DNA from: GWA2-66-18 sp964537395
GTDB lineage: Bacteria; Elusimicrobiota; Elusimicrobia; UBA1565; UBA9628
Assembly: GCA_964537395.1 (NCBI GenBank)
Contig: CAZIBN010000043.1
Span: 1-31,274 of the forward strand
Reading direction: 5' to 3'
Length of the DNA stretch: 31,274 nt
A model generated the notes under the pieces. That model searched no databases and had not been told where the DNA came from. It saw nothing but the letters and a program-made list of their open reading frames with translations. The number at the start of each line of letters is the position of its first letter. Positions within the stretch are counted from its first letter, which is position 1. Below are positions 16,066 to 24,200 of the stretch, one piece after another. The position numbers and the translations under genes are program-made.

Positions 16066-16976
16066 GGCTTGGGCTTATCGTCCGGCTTTTCGGTGAGGAC
16101 CTTGTCCCCCTCTTTGACGCCGTCGAGGACCTCGACGTCCATCTCCGAGCGAAGACCGAGCTTGAGCGGCGCCTTCTCGGGCTTCGGCGTTCCGCTGCGA
16201 TAGGCGAATTCCTTGCCGGCTTCCTCGAACACGCCGGACAGGGACATCTTCAGCACCTTCTTGCGCGAATCGAGCAGGCCGTCGACGCGCGCGGTCATGC
16301 CGGGCTTCAGGCGCGGGTCGCTCTTGAGCAAGGTGACCTCGACCTTGAAGCTCTTGAGGTTGTTGCTGTCCTTCTCGGCCTGCGGCGACACGAGCGTGAC
16401 CTTGGACGGGAAGTCGAGGCCGGGCAGGGCGTCCACGGTGACCTTGACCTCCATGCCCTCCTTCAGCTTCAGGATATCCATCTCGGATATCTTCATCTTC
16501 ACCACGAGCCTAGCCAGGTCGGCCACGGTCAGCAGATAGGTCGGCGTCTGGGATTCCATGAGCCCCGTGACGTACTCCCCGAGCTTGCTGAGCCTTCCTT
16601 CCTGCGCGTTGTTCGAGCTGCGGTCCTGGTAGCGCATGACGATGCCGTCGATGGGAGCGGTCAAGGTCGTCGGGACGTAGGCCTCCGCCTCGGTGCGGCC
16701 GGGCTGGATCACGGCGAGCTTGTCGCCTTTCTTGACGCGCGCCCCCTCATCGACGTACAGCTCGATCACGCGGCCCGACACCTTCGAGGCCACGTCCACG
16801 AAGGTCTTCGGCGTCAGCTCGCCGGAATCCATGAAGTGCACCTCGATGTCGCCGCGCTCGACCGTGACTATCCCGAGGCCGGCCTCGACGGCGGGCTTCC
16901 CGTAATATTTCCAGCCCGCTCCCAGCAGCGCGGCGATCGCGACCGCCGCGGCGGCCTTCCACTTGTGCTTCACCAT
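16062..16976 (-). CDS. Periplasmic adaptor (membrane fusion) protein lacking the alpha-hairpin
   Basis: The 304-residue product has an N-terminal anchor helix (about 8-24), a biotinyl-lipoyl half-motif (SKVSGRVIELYVDEGARVKKGD), the second lipoyl half (TLTAPIDGIV) and beta-barrel parts. It is shorter than MacA-type adaptors (about 370 residues). The two lipoyl halves are joined by only some 15 residues (about 90-105), where MacA/HlyD proteins insert a long helical hairpin that docks onto the outer membrane channel. A second odd stretch (RSSNNAQEGRLSKLGEYVTG) follows the lipoyl half. The start overlaps the outer membrane factor stop by seven bases. Confidence 0.85.
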   Translation of the reverse strand: MVKHKWKAAAAVAIAALLGAGWKYYGKPAVEAGLGIVTVERGDIEVHFMDSGELTPKTFVDVASKVSGRVIELYVDEGARVKKGDKLAVIQPGRTEAEAYVPTTLTAPIDGIVMRYQDRSSNNAQEGRLSKLGEYVTGLMESQTPTYLLTVADLARLVVKMKISEMDILKLKEGMEVKVTVDALPGLDFPSKVTLVSPQAEKDSNNLKSFKVEVTLLKSDPRLKPGMTARVDGLLDSRKKVLKMSLSGVFEEAGKEFAYRSGTPKPEKAPLKLGLRSEMDVEVLDGVKEGDKVLTEKPDDKPKP

Positions 16977-18265
16977 AACGGGTCTCCCGCCGCGCGCTTG
17001 TAGCGCGCGCGGTCGATGAAAATGTCATGCAGCGCCAGCGCGCGCTCGACGCGCGCGTTGAGGTAGTCGTTCTGCGCCTGGTTCATGCGGATCGCGTCGG
17101 CCGCGCCCTGCTGGTACTGCCGCCCGACGAGCTCGAGGGACTTCGCCGAGATCTCTTCCTTCAGGAGCGCTATGGAATAGGATCGGGACACCCTCTCCAG
17201 ATTAATGAAGGCATTATACAGCTCGGACTTCACGGTCCGTTCCGCGGCGCTTCGCGCCGCCTCCGCGCGCCGCTTCTCCGCCCGCGCCGAGGCGATCGCC
17301 CAGCCTTGGGTGAAGCCGTTGAAGCCGATCGGCAAGCTCAGGGTGAGCCCGACGTTATAATTGGGATTGGGGATCGAGGAACCGGCCCCCGAAGAGGCGT
17401 AGCGAGTCCGGCTCCAGGCCGCGTCCACCCTGAAGTTCGGCAGGATGCCAGCGACGGCCTGCTGAACGGCCACCCGCGCGCGCTCGAGCTCCTCGCGCGC
17501 CTTGATCACCTCAGGGCGAACCGCCAGCGCCCGGACCAGATCGGCGGACACCGCCGGCAGGGCCGTGGTGCCGGCCTGAAGGTTCACAGTGAGCACCGTC
17601 TCGTCGAGCGCTCCGCGGTCGATCAAGGTGTTGAACTCGAGAAGCGACTTCTTGCGCTCCGCCTCCGCCGAGATGATGCGCAGCTCCGAGGAGCGCCAGT
17701 CGGTCTCGCTCTTGAGCAGGTCGGCCAGGCTCTTCATCCCGTGCTTGTACAGATCGAGGGACTGGTCGTACTGCTGCTTCTGGTCCTTCAGATTCTGCTG
17801 GGCCACGCCGAGCAGCTCGGTCTTCGCGTCGAGGTCGTAGAACGCGGAGATCGCCGCGAACGCGCGGTCCTGCTTGGCCGCCGCCAGGGCGCCGCGGGCC
17901 GCGCGGCGCGCCATCGCGGCCGCGCGCGTCTTTTGAAGATCCTCGAAGCTGTTGAACAGGTTCCAGTTCGCCGTCGTCACGGCCTGGCCCAGGCGCGGCG
18001 CGAAGCGGCCATGCTCGTAGCGGTAGGCGTCGAGCGGGTTATGCCCGTACGGGTACTGCGTGTACGCGAGGCCGAACGTGGGGAGCATCATCGCCGCGGC
18101 CTGGCCCTTGAGCGCGGCGTCCGCCGCGTGGTAGGCGTCCTCGGCCAAGCGGACCTCGGGGGCGGTCTCGAGCGCGACGGCCGTATAGGAGGAAACAGTG
18201 AAGCCTTCGGCGCGGGCCGGGGAGGAGAACAACGCTAGCACCGTCAGGGCGGCGAAGGGAGTCAT
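16970..18265 (-). CDS. TolC-like outer membrane factor
   Basis: The product has 431 residues if started at ATG 18265, which gives a clean signal peptide (MTPFAALTVLALFSSPARA); ATGs at 18292 and 18310 are in frame but lie at or before the likely -10. The mature part has the alpha-helical repeat pattern of the OEP family, with two halves rich in Ala, Glu, Arg and Lys. Examples are AARSAAERTVKSELYNAF and the closing ALALHDIFIDRARYKRAAG. Such proteins form a trimeric outer-membrane channel with a periplasmic helical barrel. It opens the export operon. Confidence 0.9.
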   Translation of the reverse strand: MTPFAALTVLALFSSPARAEGFTVSSYTAVALETAPEVRLAEDAYHAADAALKGQAAAMMLPTFGLAYTQYPYGHNPLDAYRYEHGRFAPRLGQAVTTANWNLFNSFEDLQKTRAAAMARRAARGALAAAKQDRAFAAISAFYDLDAKTELLGVAQQNLKDQKQQYDQSLDLYKHGMKSLADLLKSETDWRSSELRIISAEAERKKSLLEFNTLIDRGALDETVLTVNLQAGTTALPAVSADLVRALAVRPEVIKAREELERARVAVQQAVAGILPNFRVDAAWSRTRYASSGAGSSIPNPNYNVGLTLSLPIGFNGFTQGWAIASARAEKRRAEAARSAAERTVKSELYNAFINLERVSRSYSIALLKEEISAKSLELVGRQYQQGAADAIRMNQAQNDYLNARVERALALHDIFIDRARYKRAAGDPLW

Positions 18266-18282
18266 CTCGTGTCGAGAGCCAA

Positions 18283-18288
18283 ATTCTA
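18283..18288 (-). promoter_or_regulatory. Candidate -10 for the export operon
   Basis: TAGAAT in the context GCTAGAAT on the minus strand, ending 17 bases before the chosen ATG at 18265. It gives a leader of about ten bases, longer than at the other genes with this motif. Between here and 18370 lies a GC-rich tract with repeated GGGCCC blocks. Confidence 0.4.
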
Positions 18289-18382
18289 GCATGCCCCTAA
18301 CCTTCATCATAGGCCCTTGGGCCCAGACGGGCCCGGGACCCGCGGCCCTTCTGCGCTGGGTCCGCTGGGCTCATACTCTGTC

Positions 18383-19375
18383 ATGGACATGAACAGGGCG
18401 CTGCTGCTGGTTCTGCTCCTCGCCGCGCCGGCCTCCGCCGCCATCCATCTGAGCGTAGCCCCCGGCCCCCTGAACCCTGACGCGGTCAAGCGCACCGAGG
18501 CCGCGGCCGCGCAGCTTTTGGAATCCCCGGTCCGCTCGGCCGTAGCGGACGGCGTAAGCTTTACGGCGCCCTCCTGGAAGAAGGCCCTCGCGCCAGCCGA
18601 ACGCGAACGCCAGCTTCGCGCGCTCGAGGCCCTTTGGGGCAAGCGCCTCACCGTTCGGGATGATTCTCCCGCCGCCTGGCAGCCGTCCGGGAAAGAGCCG
18701 CCGCCCTCCGCTTTCGATTACCGCGCCCGCACCGACGCGATGCGCTCCCGCCTCGATGACACGCCCCGGCCGCTCGGAAGAGCGGGCCAGGGCCGGTTCT
18801 ATGACGGGAGCATCTCCGGCCAAACTTCTTCCGTCGCCGCTGTCGCCTCCGCGCCGTCCGCCGCCCGTCCCCTCGCGGCGGGCGCGGCCGCGCCGAAGCT
18901 GAAGCCCGCGCCCCCTCCGCCGCCCGCGCCGGCCGCCGCCACGCCCATCTCATGGAAGAAGGCGGGCGTCGAGGTCCTCAAGGGCGCCGGCCATGCGATC
19001 AAGGACGTATTCACCTGGAAAGGGCTCGCCGTCGCCGCGGCCTCGGTCGCGATCGTGACCGTGGCCCCCGTGGCGATCTACGGCCTGCTCGCGCTGGGCG
19101 CGGTGTTCTCCGTCTACACCATCGGCAAAGCCGTCGTGAACGGGAGGGCCGCCTATAAGGCCGGCGACTCCAAGGCTTTCTACGGCGCATCGCAGGAGAT
19201 GGGCCGCGGCGTCCTGGGCCTGGGCCTGACGATCCTGGGCGCCCGCCACCTGCCGACGAACCTGCGCCCGCATTTCCCCAACACGTCCGGGGAGTGGCGC
19301 GCGATGCTCGCCGCCATGGATGACGAGCCGGTCATCGCCGTGTCCCTGCTTCGCGACCGGGCCAAAAAGCCTTAA
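18383..19375 (+). CDS. Exported hypothetical protein with Pro-rich linker and C-terminal membrane segment
   Basis: The product has 330 residues from ATG 18383 (or 328 from ATG 18389); both open a signal peptide ending LLLVLLLAAPASA. The N-terminal half is Ala/Glu/Arg-rich with a possible helical segment around SWKKALAPAERERQLRALEAL. A low-complexity linker (PKLKPAPPPPPAPAAATP) follows, then a hydrophobic region (about 215-260, AAASVAIVTVAPVAIYGLLAL) that looks like one or two membrane helices. A TACTCT hexamer lies 3 or 9 bases before the two ATGs. I recognise no family. It is divergent from the export operon. The Ala/Pro-rich export style is shared with 1987-3441 and 21255-29795. Confidence 0.65.
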   Translation: MDMNRALLLVLLLAAPASAAIHLSVAPGPLNPDAVKRTEAAAAQLLESPVRSAVADGVSFTAPSWKKALAPAERERQLRALEALWGKRLTVRDDSPAAWQPSGKEPPPSAFDYRARTDAMRSRLDDTPRPLGRAGQGRFYDGSISGQTSSVAAVASAPSAARPLAAGAAAPKLKPAPPPPPAPAAATPISWKKAGVEVLKGAGHAIKDVFTWKGLAVAAASVAIVTVAPVAIYGLLALGAVFSVYTIGKAVVNGRAAYKAGDSKAFYGASQEMGRGVLGLGLTILGARHLPTNLRPHFPNTSGEWRAMLAAMDDEPVIAVSLLRDRAKKP

Positions 19376-19395
19376 CCCCCGCCGCGCCGAAAAGC

Positions 19396-19401
19396 TACGA
19401 T
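19396..19401 (+). promoter_or_regulatory. Leaderless-type -10 hexamer for the thioredoxin-TPR gene
   Basis: TACGAT (in GCTACGAT) ends six bases before the ATG at 19408. Confidence 0.45.
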
Positions 19402-19407
19402 TCTGGA

Positions 19408-20991
19408 ATGATCCTCCCTCTCCTGCTCGCCGTCGTTGCGTCCGCCGCCGAGCCGTCGCTCGTGCTCTCCCATCCCGCGAAGGCCGTGCTCAATGAGCGC
19501 ATCGAGCTCAAGCCGATCGCCGGCCACCACTTCAACGTGTCGGCCCCGCAGAAGTGCGGAAAAAACAAGGCCGACGAGGTCACGCCGCGGGTGTTCCGCT
19601 GCCGCCTGGCGTCCTCGGGAGAGGTCGAGGTCGTCGCGAGCGTCTGCGACGACGCCAAGACCTTCTGCCGCCAGGAGCGCTTCACGGTGAGCGTCTCCGG
19701 CCGCAAAAAAGACGCCCAGCGCACGAAGCTGACGCCCAAGCCTCACCCGTTCGCCGCCGGCTTCCTCGTCAACGAGCCCGGCAAGGCCGTGACGCTCTCG
19801 CGCCGCGCGCATGAGCCGATCTTCGTCCACTTCTACGGGATCTGGTGCCCCCCCTGCAACATGCTCGAGGAAGGCGTCTATCCGACCGCCACCTTCCAGA
19901 AGGCGTCCGAGGGCTTCATCCTGCTGGCGCTCGACGCCGACGCGGAGCTGTCCTGGGACTGGAAGGCCCGCTTCAAGATCGGCGGCTACCCGACCTTGCT
20001 CGTGCTCGACGAGCGCGGCCAGGAGATCTCCCGCGCGGTCGGCTACCGCTCCCCCGAATCCCTCGCGGCCTTCTTGCGCGAATCGAAGAGCCTGATGGCG
20101 GAGCCCATCGAGGTCGCGGCGCTGGCCGTGGCGAGATCGAGCCCGACCGAGGACGGCGCGCGCCGCCATCGCGTCGCGCGCTGGCGCCTCGAGCGCTCCG
20201 AGTTCGCCGAAGCGATCCTCGCGGCCGGACAGACGCCCGAAGCGCGTCTTGAGGCTCTGCTCGCGAGCAAGAAGCTCGCGAAGCTGAACGACGACGCTCC
20301 CGCCATGCTCGCGGCGCTCAAGGCTCTGACCGCGGAATTCAAGGGCTCCGTGGAATTCGCGGACTGGGTCTCCGATCTCGTCGAGCGAGACAAGCCCGCC
20401 GCCGAGGCGCTGCAGGCCGAGGCGCTGGCAGCCATCGCACGGTGGGCCGCGGATCCCAAGCTCAGCGAGCAAGGCTACGTCCCCGGCGACATGCGCGCCA
20501 CCGAGGCCTCCTTGCTCGAATCCTTCGGCAAGGACGACGCGGCCAAGGCCGCCTGGTCCGCCGCGGCCGACGCCTACGGCGCCGACGCGAAGGCCTCGAC
20601 GCTCAAGCTCGCGCGCGGCGCCAACCTCGAGCGCGCCTACTGCCTCAACAAGGCCGGCCGTCTGCCGGAGGCGCGCGCCCTGTACGATTCCCTCGTCGGA
20701 GCCTACCCCGACGAGTTCACCTTCCACTACGGCTATGCCCGCCTGCTCTTCGAGCAGAAGGAATATCCGTCAGCGCTCATCTCGGCCCGCGCGGCGGTCA
20801 AGACCGGCTACGGCGACAACTGGCTGAGGGCGGTCGCCCTCGAAGCGAAGATACTCACGTCGATGGGACTGAAGGAAGAGGCGGGCAAGTCCATCGACGT
20901 GGCACTCGCCGAAGCCGCCGCGCCGAAGTCCGCCGCGGTCCGCACCCATCGCTATCTCGCAGAACTACGCCGCCTCCGGGCCGAGCTGTAG
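19408..20991 (+). CDS. Exported thioredoxin-like protein with C-terminal TPR-like helical region
   Basis: The product has 527 residues. The signal peptide is short (MILPLLLAVVASA). Residues 15-110 form a beta-rich domain with four cysteines. A thioredoxin fold follows (about 120-230) with the redox motif WCPPC (Cys147, Cys150) and the cis-proline segment GGYPTLLVL. The rest (about 230-527) is helical and TPR-like (ARALYDSLVGAYPDEFTFHYGYARLLFEQKEYPSALISA in parts). CPPC is seen in periplasmic thiol-disulfide proteins of the thioredoxin superfamily. The protein probably acts in the periplasm on substrates bound by its helical arm; the direction of thiol chemistry is not evident. Confidence 0.85.
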   Translation: MILPLLLAVVASAAEPSLVLSHPAKAVLNERIELKPIAGHHFNVSAPQKCGKNKADEVTPRVFRCRLASSGEVEVVASVCDDAKTFCRQERFTVSVSGRKKDAQRTKLTPKPHPFAAGFLVNEPGKAVTLSRRAHEPIFVHFYGIWCPPCNMLEEGVYPTATFQKASEGFILLALDADAELSWDWKARFKIGGYPTLLVLDERGQEISRAVGYRSPESLAAFLRESKSLMAEPIEVAALAVARSSPTEDGARRHRVARWRLERSEFAEAILAAGQTPEARLEALLASKKLAKLNDDAPAMLAALKALTAEFKGSVEFADWVSDLVERDKPAAEALQAEALAAIARWAADPKLSEQGYVPGDMRATEASLLESFGKDDAAKAAWSAAADAYGADAKASTLKLARGANLERAYCLNKAGRLPEARALYDSLVGAYPDEFTFHYGYARLLFEQKEYPSALISARAAVKTGYGDNWLRAVALEAKILTSMGLKEEAGKSIDVALAEAAAPKSAAVRTHRYLAELRRLRAEL

Positions 20992-21010
20992 GACCACCCA
21001 AGAAAAGGCT

Positions 21011-21226
21011 GACTCGCACCGGCGCCAATGCCGGTCAATTAGGATGATCCCTGTCATGCCGGGCTCGCTATTGATAATAATCACTAGTTCCGGAACTAGT
21101 GATTGTCATCAGCGCGGAAGAAAGGTTGGCGGGATATAGATGTCTCTCTCAGTGTCTTGCGTCTTGATGGTTGCGACGGAGCTCCTGAAAGCTCCTAAAT
21201 GATCGACACTGGCACCGGTGCGAGTC
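21011..21226. repeat. 216-bp non-coding element with 26-bp terminal inverted repeats
   Basis: The arms 21011-21036 and 21201-21226 match as inverted repeats at 22 of 26 positions, beginning GACTCGCACCGG on each strand. The interior carries the perfect palindrome at 21079-21104 and a small GGAGCT/AGCTCC hairpin (21178-21195), and no ORF. It fills the 263-bp gap between the thioredoxin gene and the giant gene. It looks like a MITE or REPIN. The ACCGG core recalls, but does not match, the RAYT repeats at 4568-6243. Confidence 0.6.
21079..21104. repeat. Perfect 26-bp palindrome
   Basis: Thirteen-base arms meet with no loop at 21091/21092 (core AGTTCCGGAACT). It is more AT-rich than its surroundings. 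The lack of a loop fits a protein-binding site or cruciform better than an RNA terminator. Confidence 0.7.
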
Positions 21227-21238
21227 GACCCTCATTAA

Positions 21239-21254
21239 CTGACGGCGCCGTCAG
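21239..21254. terminator. Hairpin directly after the giant gene's stop
   Basis: A perfect 16-bp palindrome, CTGACGGCGCCGTCAG, abuts the TAG stop at 21255-21257. Only a short AGTTAAT follows in the minus direction, so an intrinsic terminator is possible but weak. Confidence 0.4.
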
Positions 21255-24200
21255 CTAGAACATGTCGTGGCGGGGCGGCCAGTCGTCGCGGAAGCGCGGG
21301 TTGCTGGGGCCGCGCGGGTAGCTCGGGGTGCTCGGCGCGACGCTGCCCGCGGCCGTGGGGTGGATGTCGGGAATGTTCCCCTTCGGCTCGGCGGCCCGGC
21401 GGGAGAATTGGGGGTCGCGGGCGTAGGCGATGGCGCGCAAGGCCGCCGCGGCGAGCATCGGGCGCGTCTGGCTCGTCAGCATCTCCTGAAGCTTGGAAGG
21501 CTTGGGAGAGCCGTCGGCGTTGAGGCCCTGGGAGCGCGAGTACTCCTCGAACTTGCCGCTGCGCACCAGGACGCGCGCCCAGGCTTCGGGCGAGTTGAAG
21601 TAGGCCTGCTCATTGACGCTGGCGATATCGCCCGGCGAGCTGTTCATCAGCTCCTCGAGGGGTGCGAGCGCGTCGGCACCGCCCGCCATCTGGGCGGTGA
21701 GGACGTACGCGTACAAGATCGACCAGCTCGAGCCGAGGCTGTAGTCCTTCACGCCGCGCGCGTCGAGGTAGCGCTTCATCGCGTCGCCGAGCCCGCGCGT
21801 GAGGCCCTCGCGCGCGACGATGGAGGCCCACGCCCGAGACATCGCGAAGGCGGTACGCGAATAGCTCGACTGCGTCTTCATCATGTTGTGGAGGCGGTTG
21901 AGGGCCTCGGCGCTCGTCTCCGTCTCGCCCGCGAGCATGAGCGCGGCCTGGCGCACGGGCTCGGCGCTGTTGGTGCCCCAGAAGGTGGTGTCCCGGAAGA
22001 TGCGCTGGAGCTCATCGGTGCGGCCGAGGCGCTTCATCATCGCGAGGTAGGCGTCGGCGTCGGTCTTCGCGTGGTCGAGGTCGGCGGGCATGCCGACGGT
22101 GCCGAGGGCGCGGTTGGCGGCCTCGGAGATGTCGTTGGTGCGGCCGCCCTTGATCGAAGCGACGCGGTGCATCGCCGAGCGCGTCGCGGCGAGGCCCAGG
22201 CGCGCATAGATCGCCGATAAAGCCTGCACGAGGGCGTTATGAACCGGGACCTCGGTGTGCGAGGTGCCGGTCACGCGGCGGGCCATGTTCTCAAGCATCT
22301 CCACGTCTTCGGCGCCGCCGAAGCGCTCCAATACGAGAGCCGCGGTCATCGCCAGCGGCCAATCCGCGCCGACCTGGATCTTGACCGTCGGGGAGGACCA
22401 CTGGTTGTCGGCCTTCTCCTCGACGACCTCGGCCCCCCACTTCTTCGCCTCGATCCAGCCGCGCGCGACCGCCGCGTCCGACGGCTGCGCCAGCATGGCG
22501 TAGCCCTCGGCCGCGGCGATGCGGATCGCGTGGCCGTCGCGCCGGTCTTCCGACATGCGCGACTGGTCGATGACCCTCATCATGAGCTCACGGGTCTTCG
22601 CCATCTCCCGGATCTGATGCGGGGTGCCAGCGAGTTTGTCCCCTGAGGCCGCTGCGGCGGGAGCCGCCGCTGACAGCGCAGGCGCCGCCTGCTCCCGCTT
22701 GATCTCAAGCCAGATCTGAGTGCCCTCGGCTCCGGTCTTGAAGCCCATGCGCGCGCCCGGGATCGCCGAGAGGCGGCGGTACAGGTCGAGCAGGTTGTGG
22801 TCCCAGAGCAGTCGCGCGCTCAGGTTCAGGTTGTCGGCCTTCTGCTGGGCCGCCAAATAGGAGGCTGGCGCCGTGCCGCTGAAATGCATCGCCAGGATCC
22901 GCTGATCGTCCTCGGTCAGCGCGTAGGCGCCGCCGACGGCCACGCGGATCGCGTCCTTGTCCGCGGACGCGGCGATCGTCACCGGCGCGCTCACGCCGGC
23001 CTTCGTCGCCTGCTCCTTGGACAGCTTCACGATCTGCTTGAGCCAGCCCTCGCCCTGGCCGGAGGCCGGGGTGCCGAGCGCTTCGCGGACGTCTGCGGGC
23101 CACCCCGACGCTTCCACGGCCGCCAGGAACTCCTCGGTCAGATGCCGCACGACCGCGTCTTTTTTCTTTGAGTTGTTGTGTTCAGAATTAATAATTGCGC
23201 TGTTCACCGGAGATGCCGTTCCCGGCATAAGAAATGCTTTTGTTCGAGGAGCCGTTCCCGTTCCTGAAGCGTCACCCGCCTTCTCTGCTGTCGGCCTCGC
23301 TTTACGCATAAGGTGATCGAACAGGTTCTCCGAAGGCTCCTCCGCATCGACGCCCCCCGACAGGCGCTCGATGAGCGAGAACAGCTCGGCCGCGACGGCC
23401 TCGGACGCGCCCTGGACGGTCGTGCGCGCCGTGTTCGTCTCGGGCTTCTTGCTCGCCTCGAAGACGATCTTGCCGTCGACGTAGGAAACCTTGATGAGAG
23501 CGCCGCGGACGTCCTTCTTCCCCGCTTCGGCTTCTTTAAGGATCCACTGCGCGAGCGGGTCGATGATGTTCTTCTCGATGGCCGCCGTCATCGGCCGCGC
23601 GCCGTACAGAGGCGAATAGCCCTCGACTGCCAGGAAATTGACGACGGAGGCGTCAAACTGGATGTCGGTGTCGTGCCGGTCGGCCAGGAGCTGCTGGAAC
23701 TCCTTGAGCTGGATGCTGCCGATCTTGGCGATGTCCTCGGGGCGCAAGCGGTTGACGCGGATCCACTTGTTCTTCGAGAGCGGGTCCTCATCCAGACGGT
23801 TGAGGAACTCCGGCCGGAAGCGCTCCTTGAGCGCCGCGCCGACCATCAGGTCGATCTCCTCATCCCAGAGCTTGTTGATCTCCGCCGTCTTCGCGACGGT
23901 GTCGATCTTCTCGGCCTCGTTCGTGACGGTGTCGTTGTGCGAGTTCACCTTCGCGAGGAGCTTGGCGTACTTCTCGCCGTCCACGCCGCCCATGCCCGAG
24001 TTGGAGGTCATGATGATGACCGTATTCTTGAAGTCCACGGTGCGGCCCTGGCCGTCGGTCAAACGGCCGTCGTCGAGGATCTGAAGAAGCACGTCGAACA
24101 CCTTCGGATGGGCTTTTTCGACTTCGTCGAAAAGCAATACTGAATATGGCTTCTTGCGCACCGCCTCGGTGAGCTGGCCGCCTTCGCCGTAGCCGACGTA

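Noticed and set aside
18290..18370. Terminator or riboswitch in the GGGCCC-rich tract between divergent genes
   Set aside because: The blocks can pair in many ways but give no single stable layout, T-run or conserved motif.
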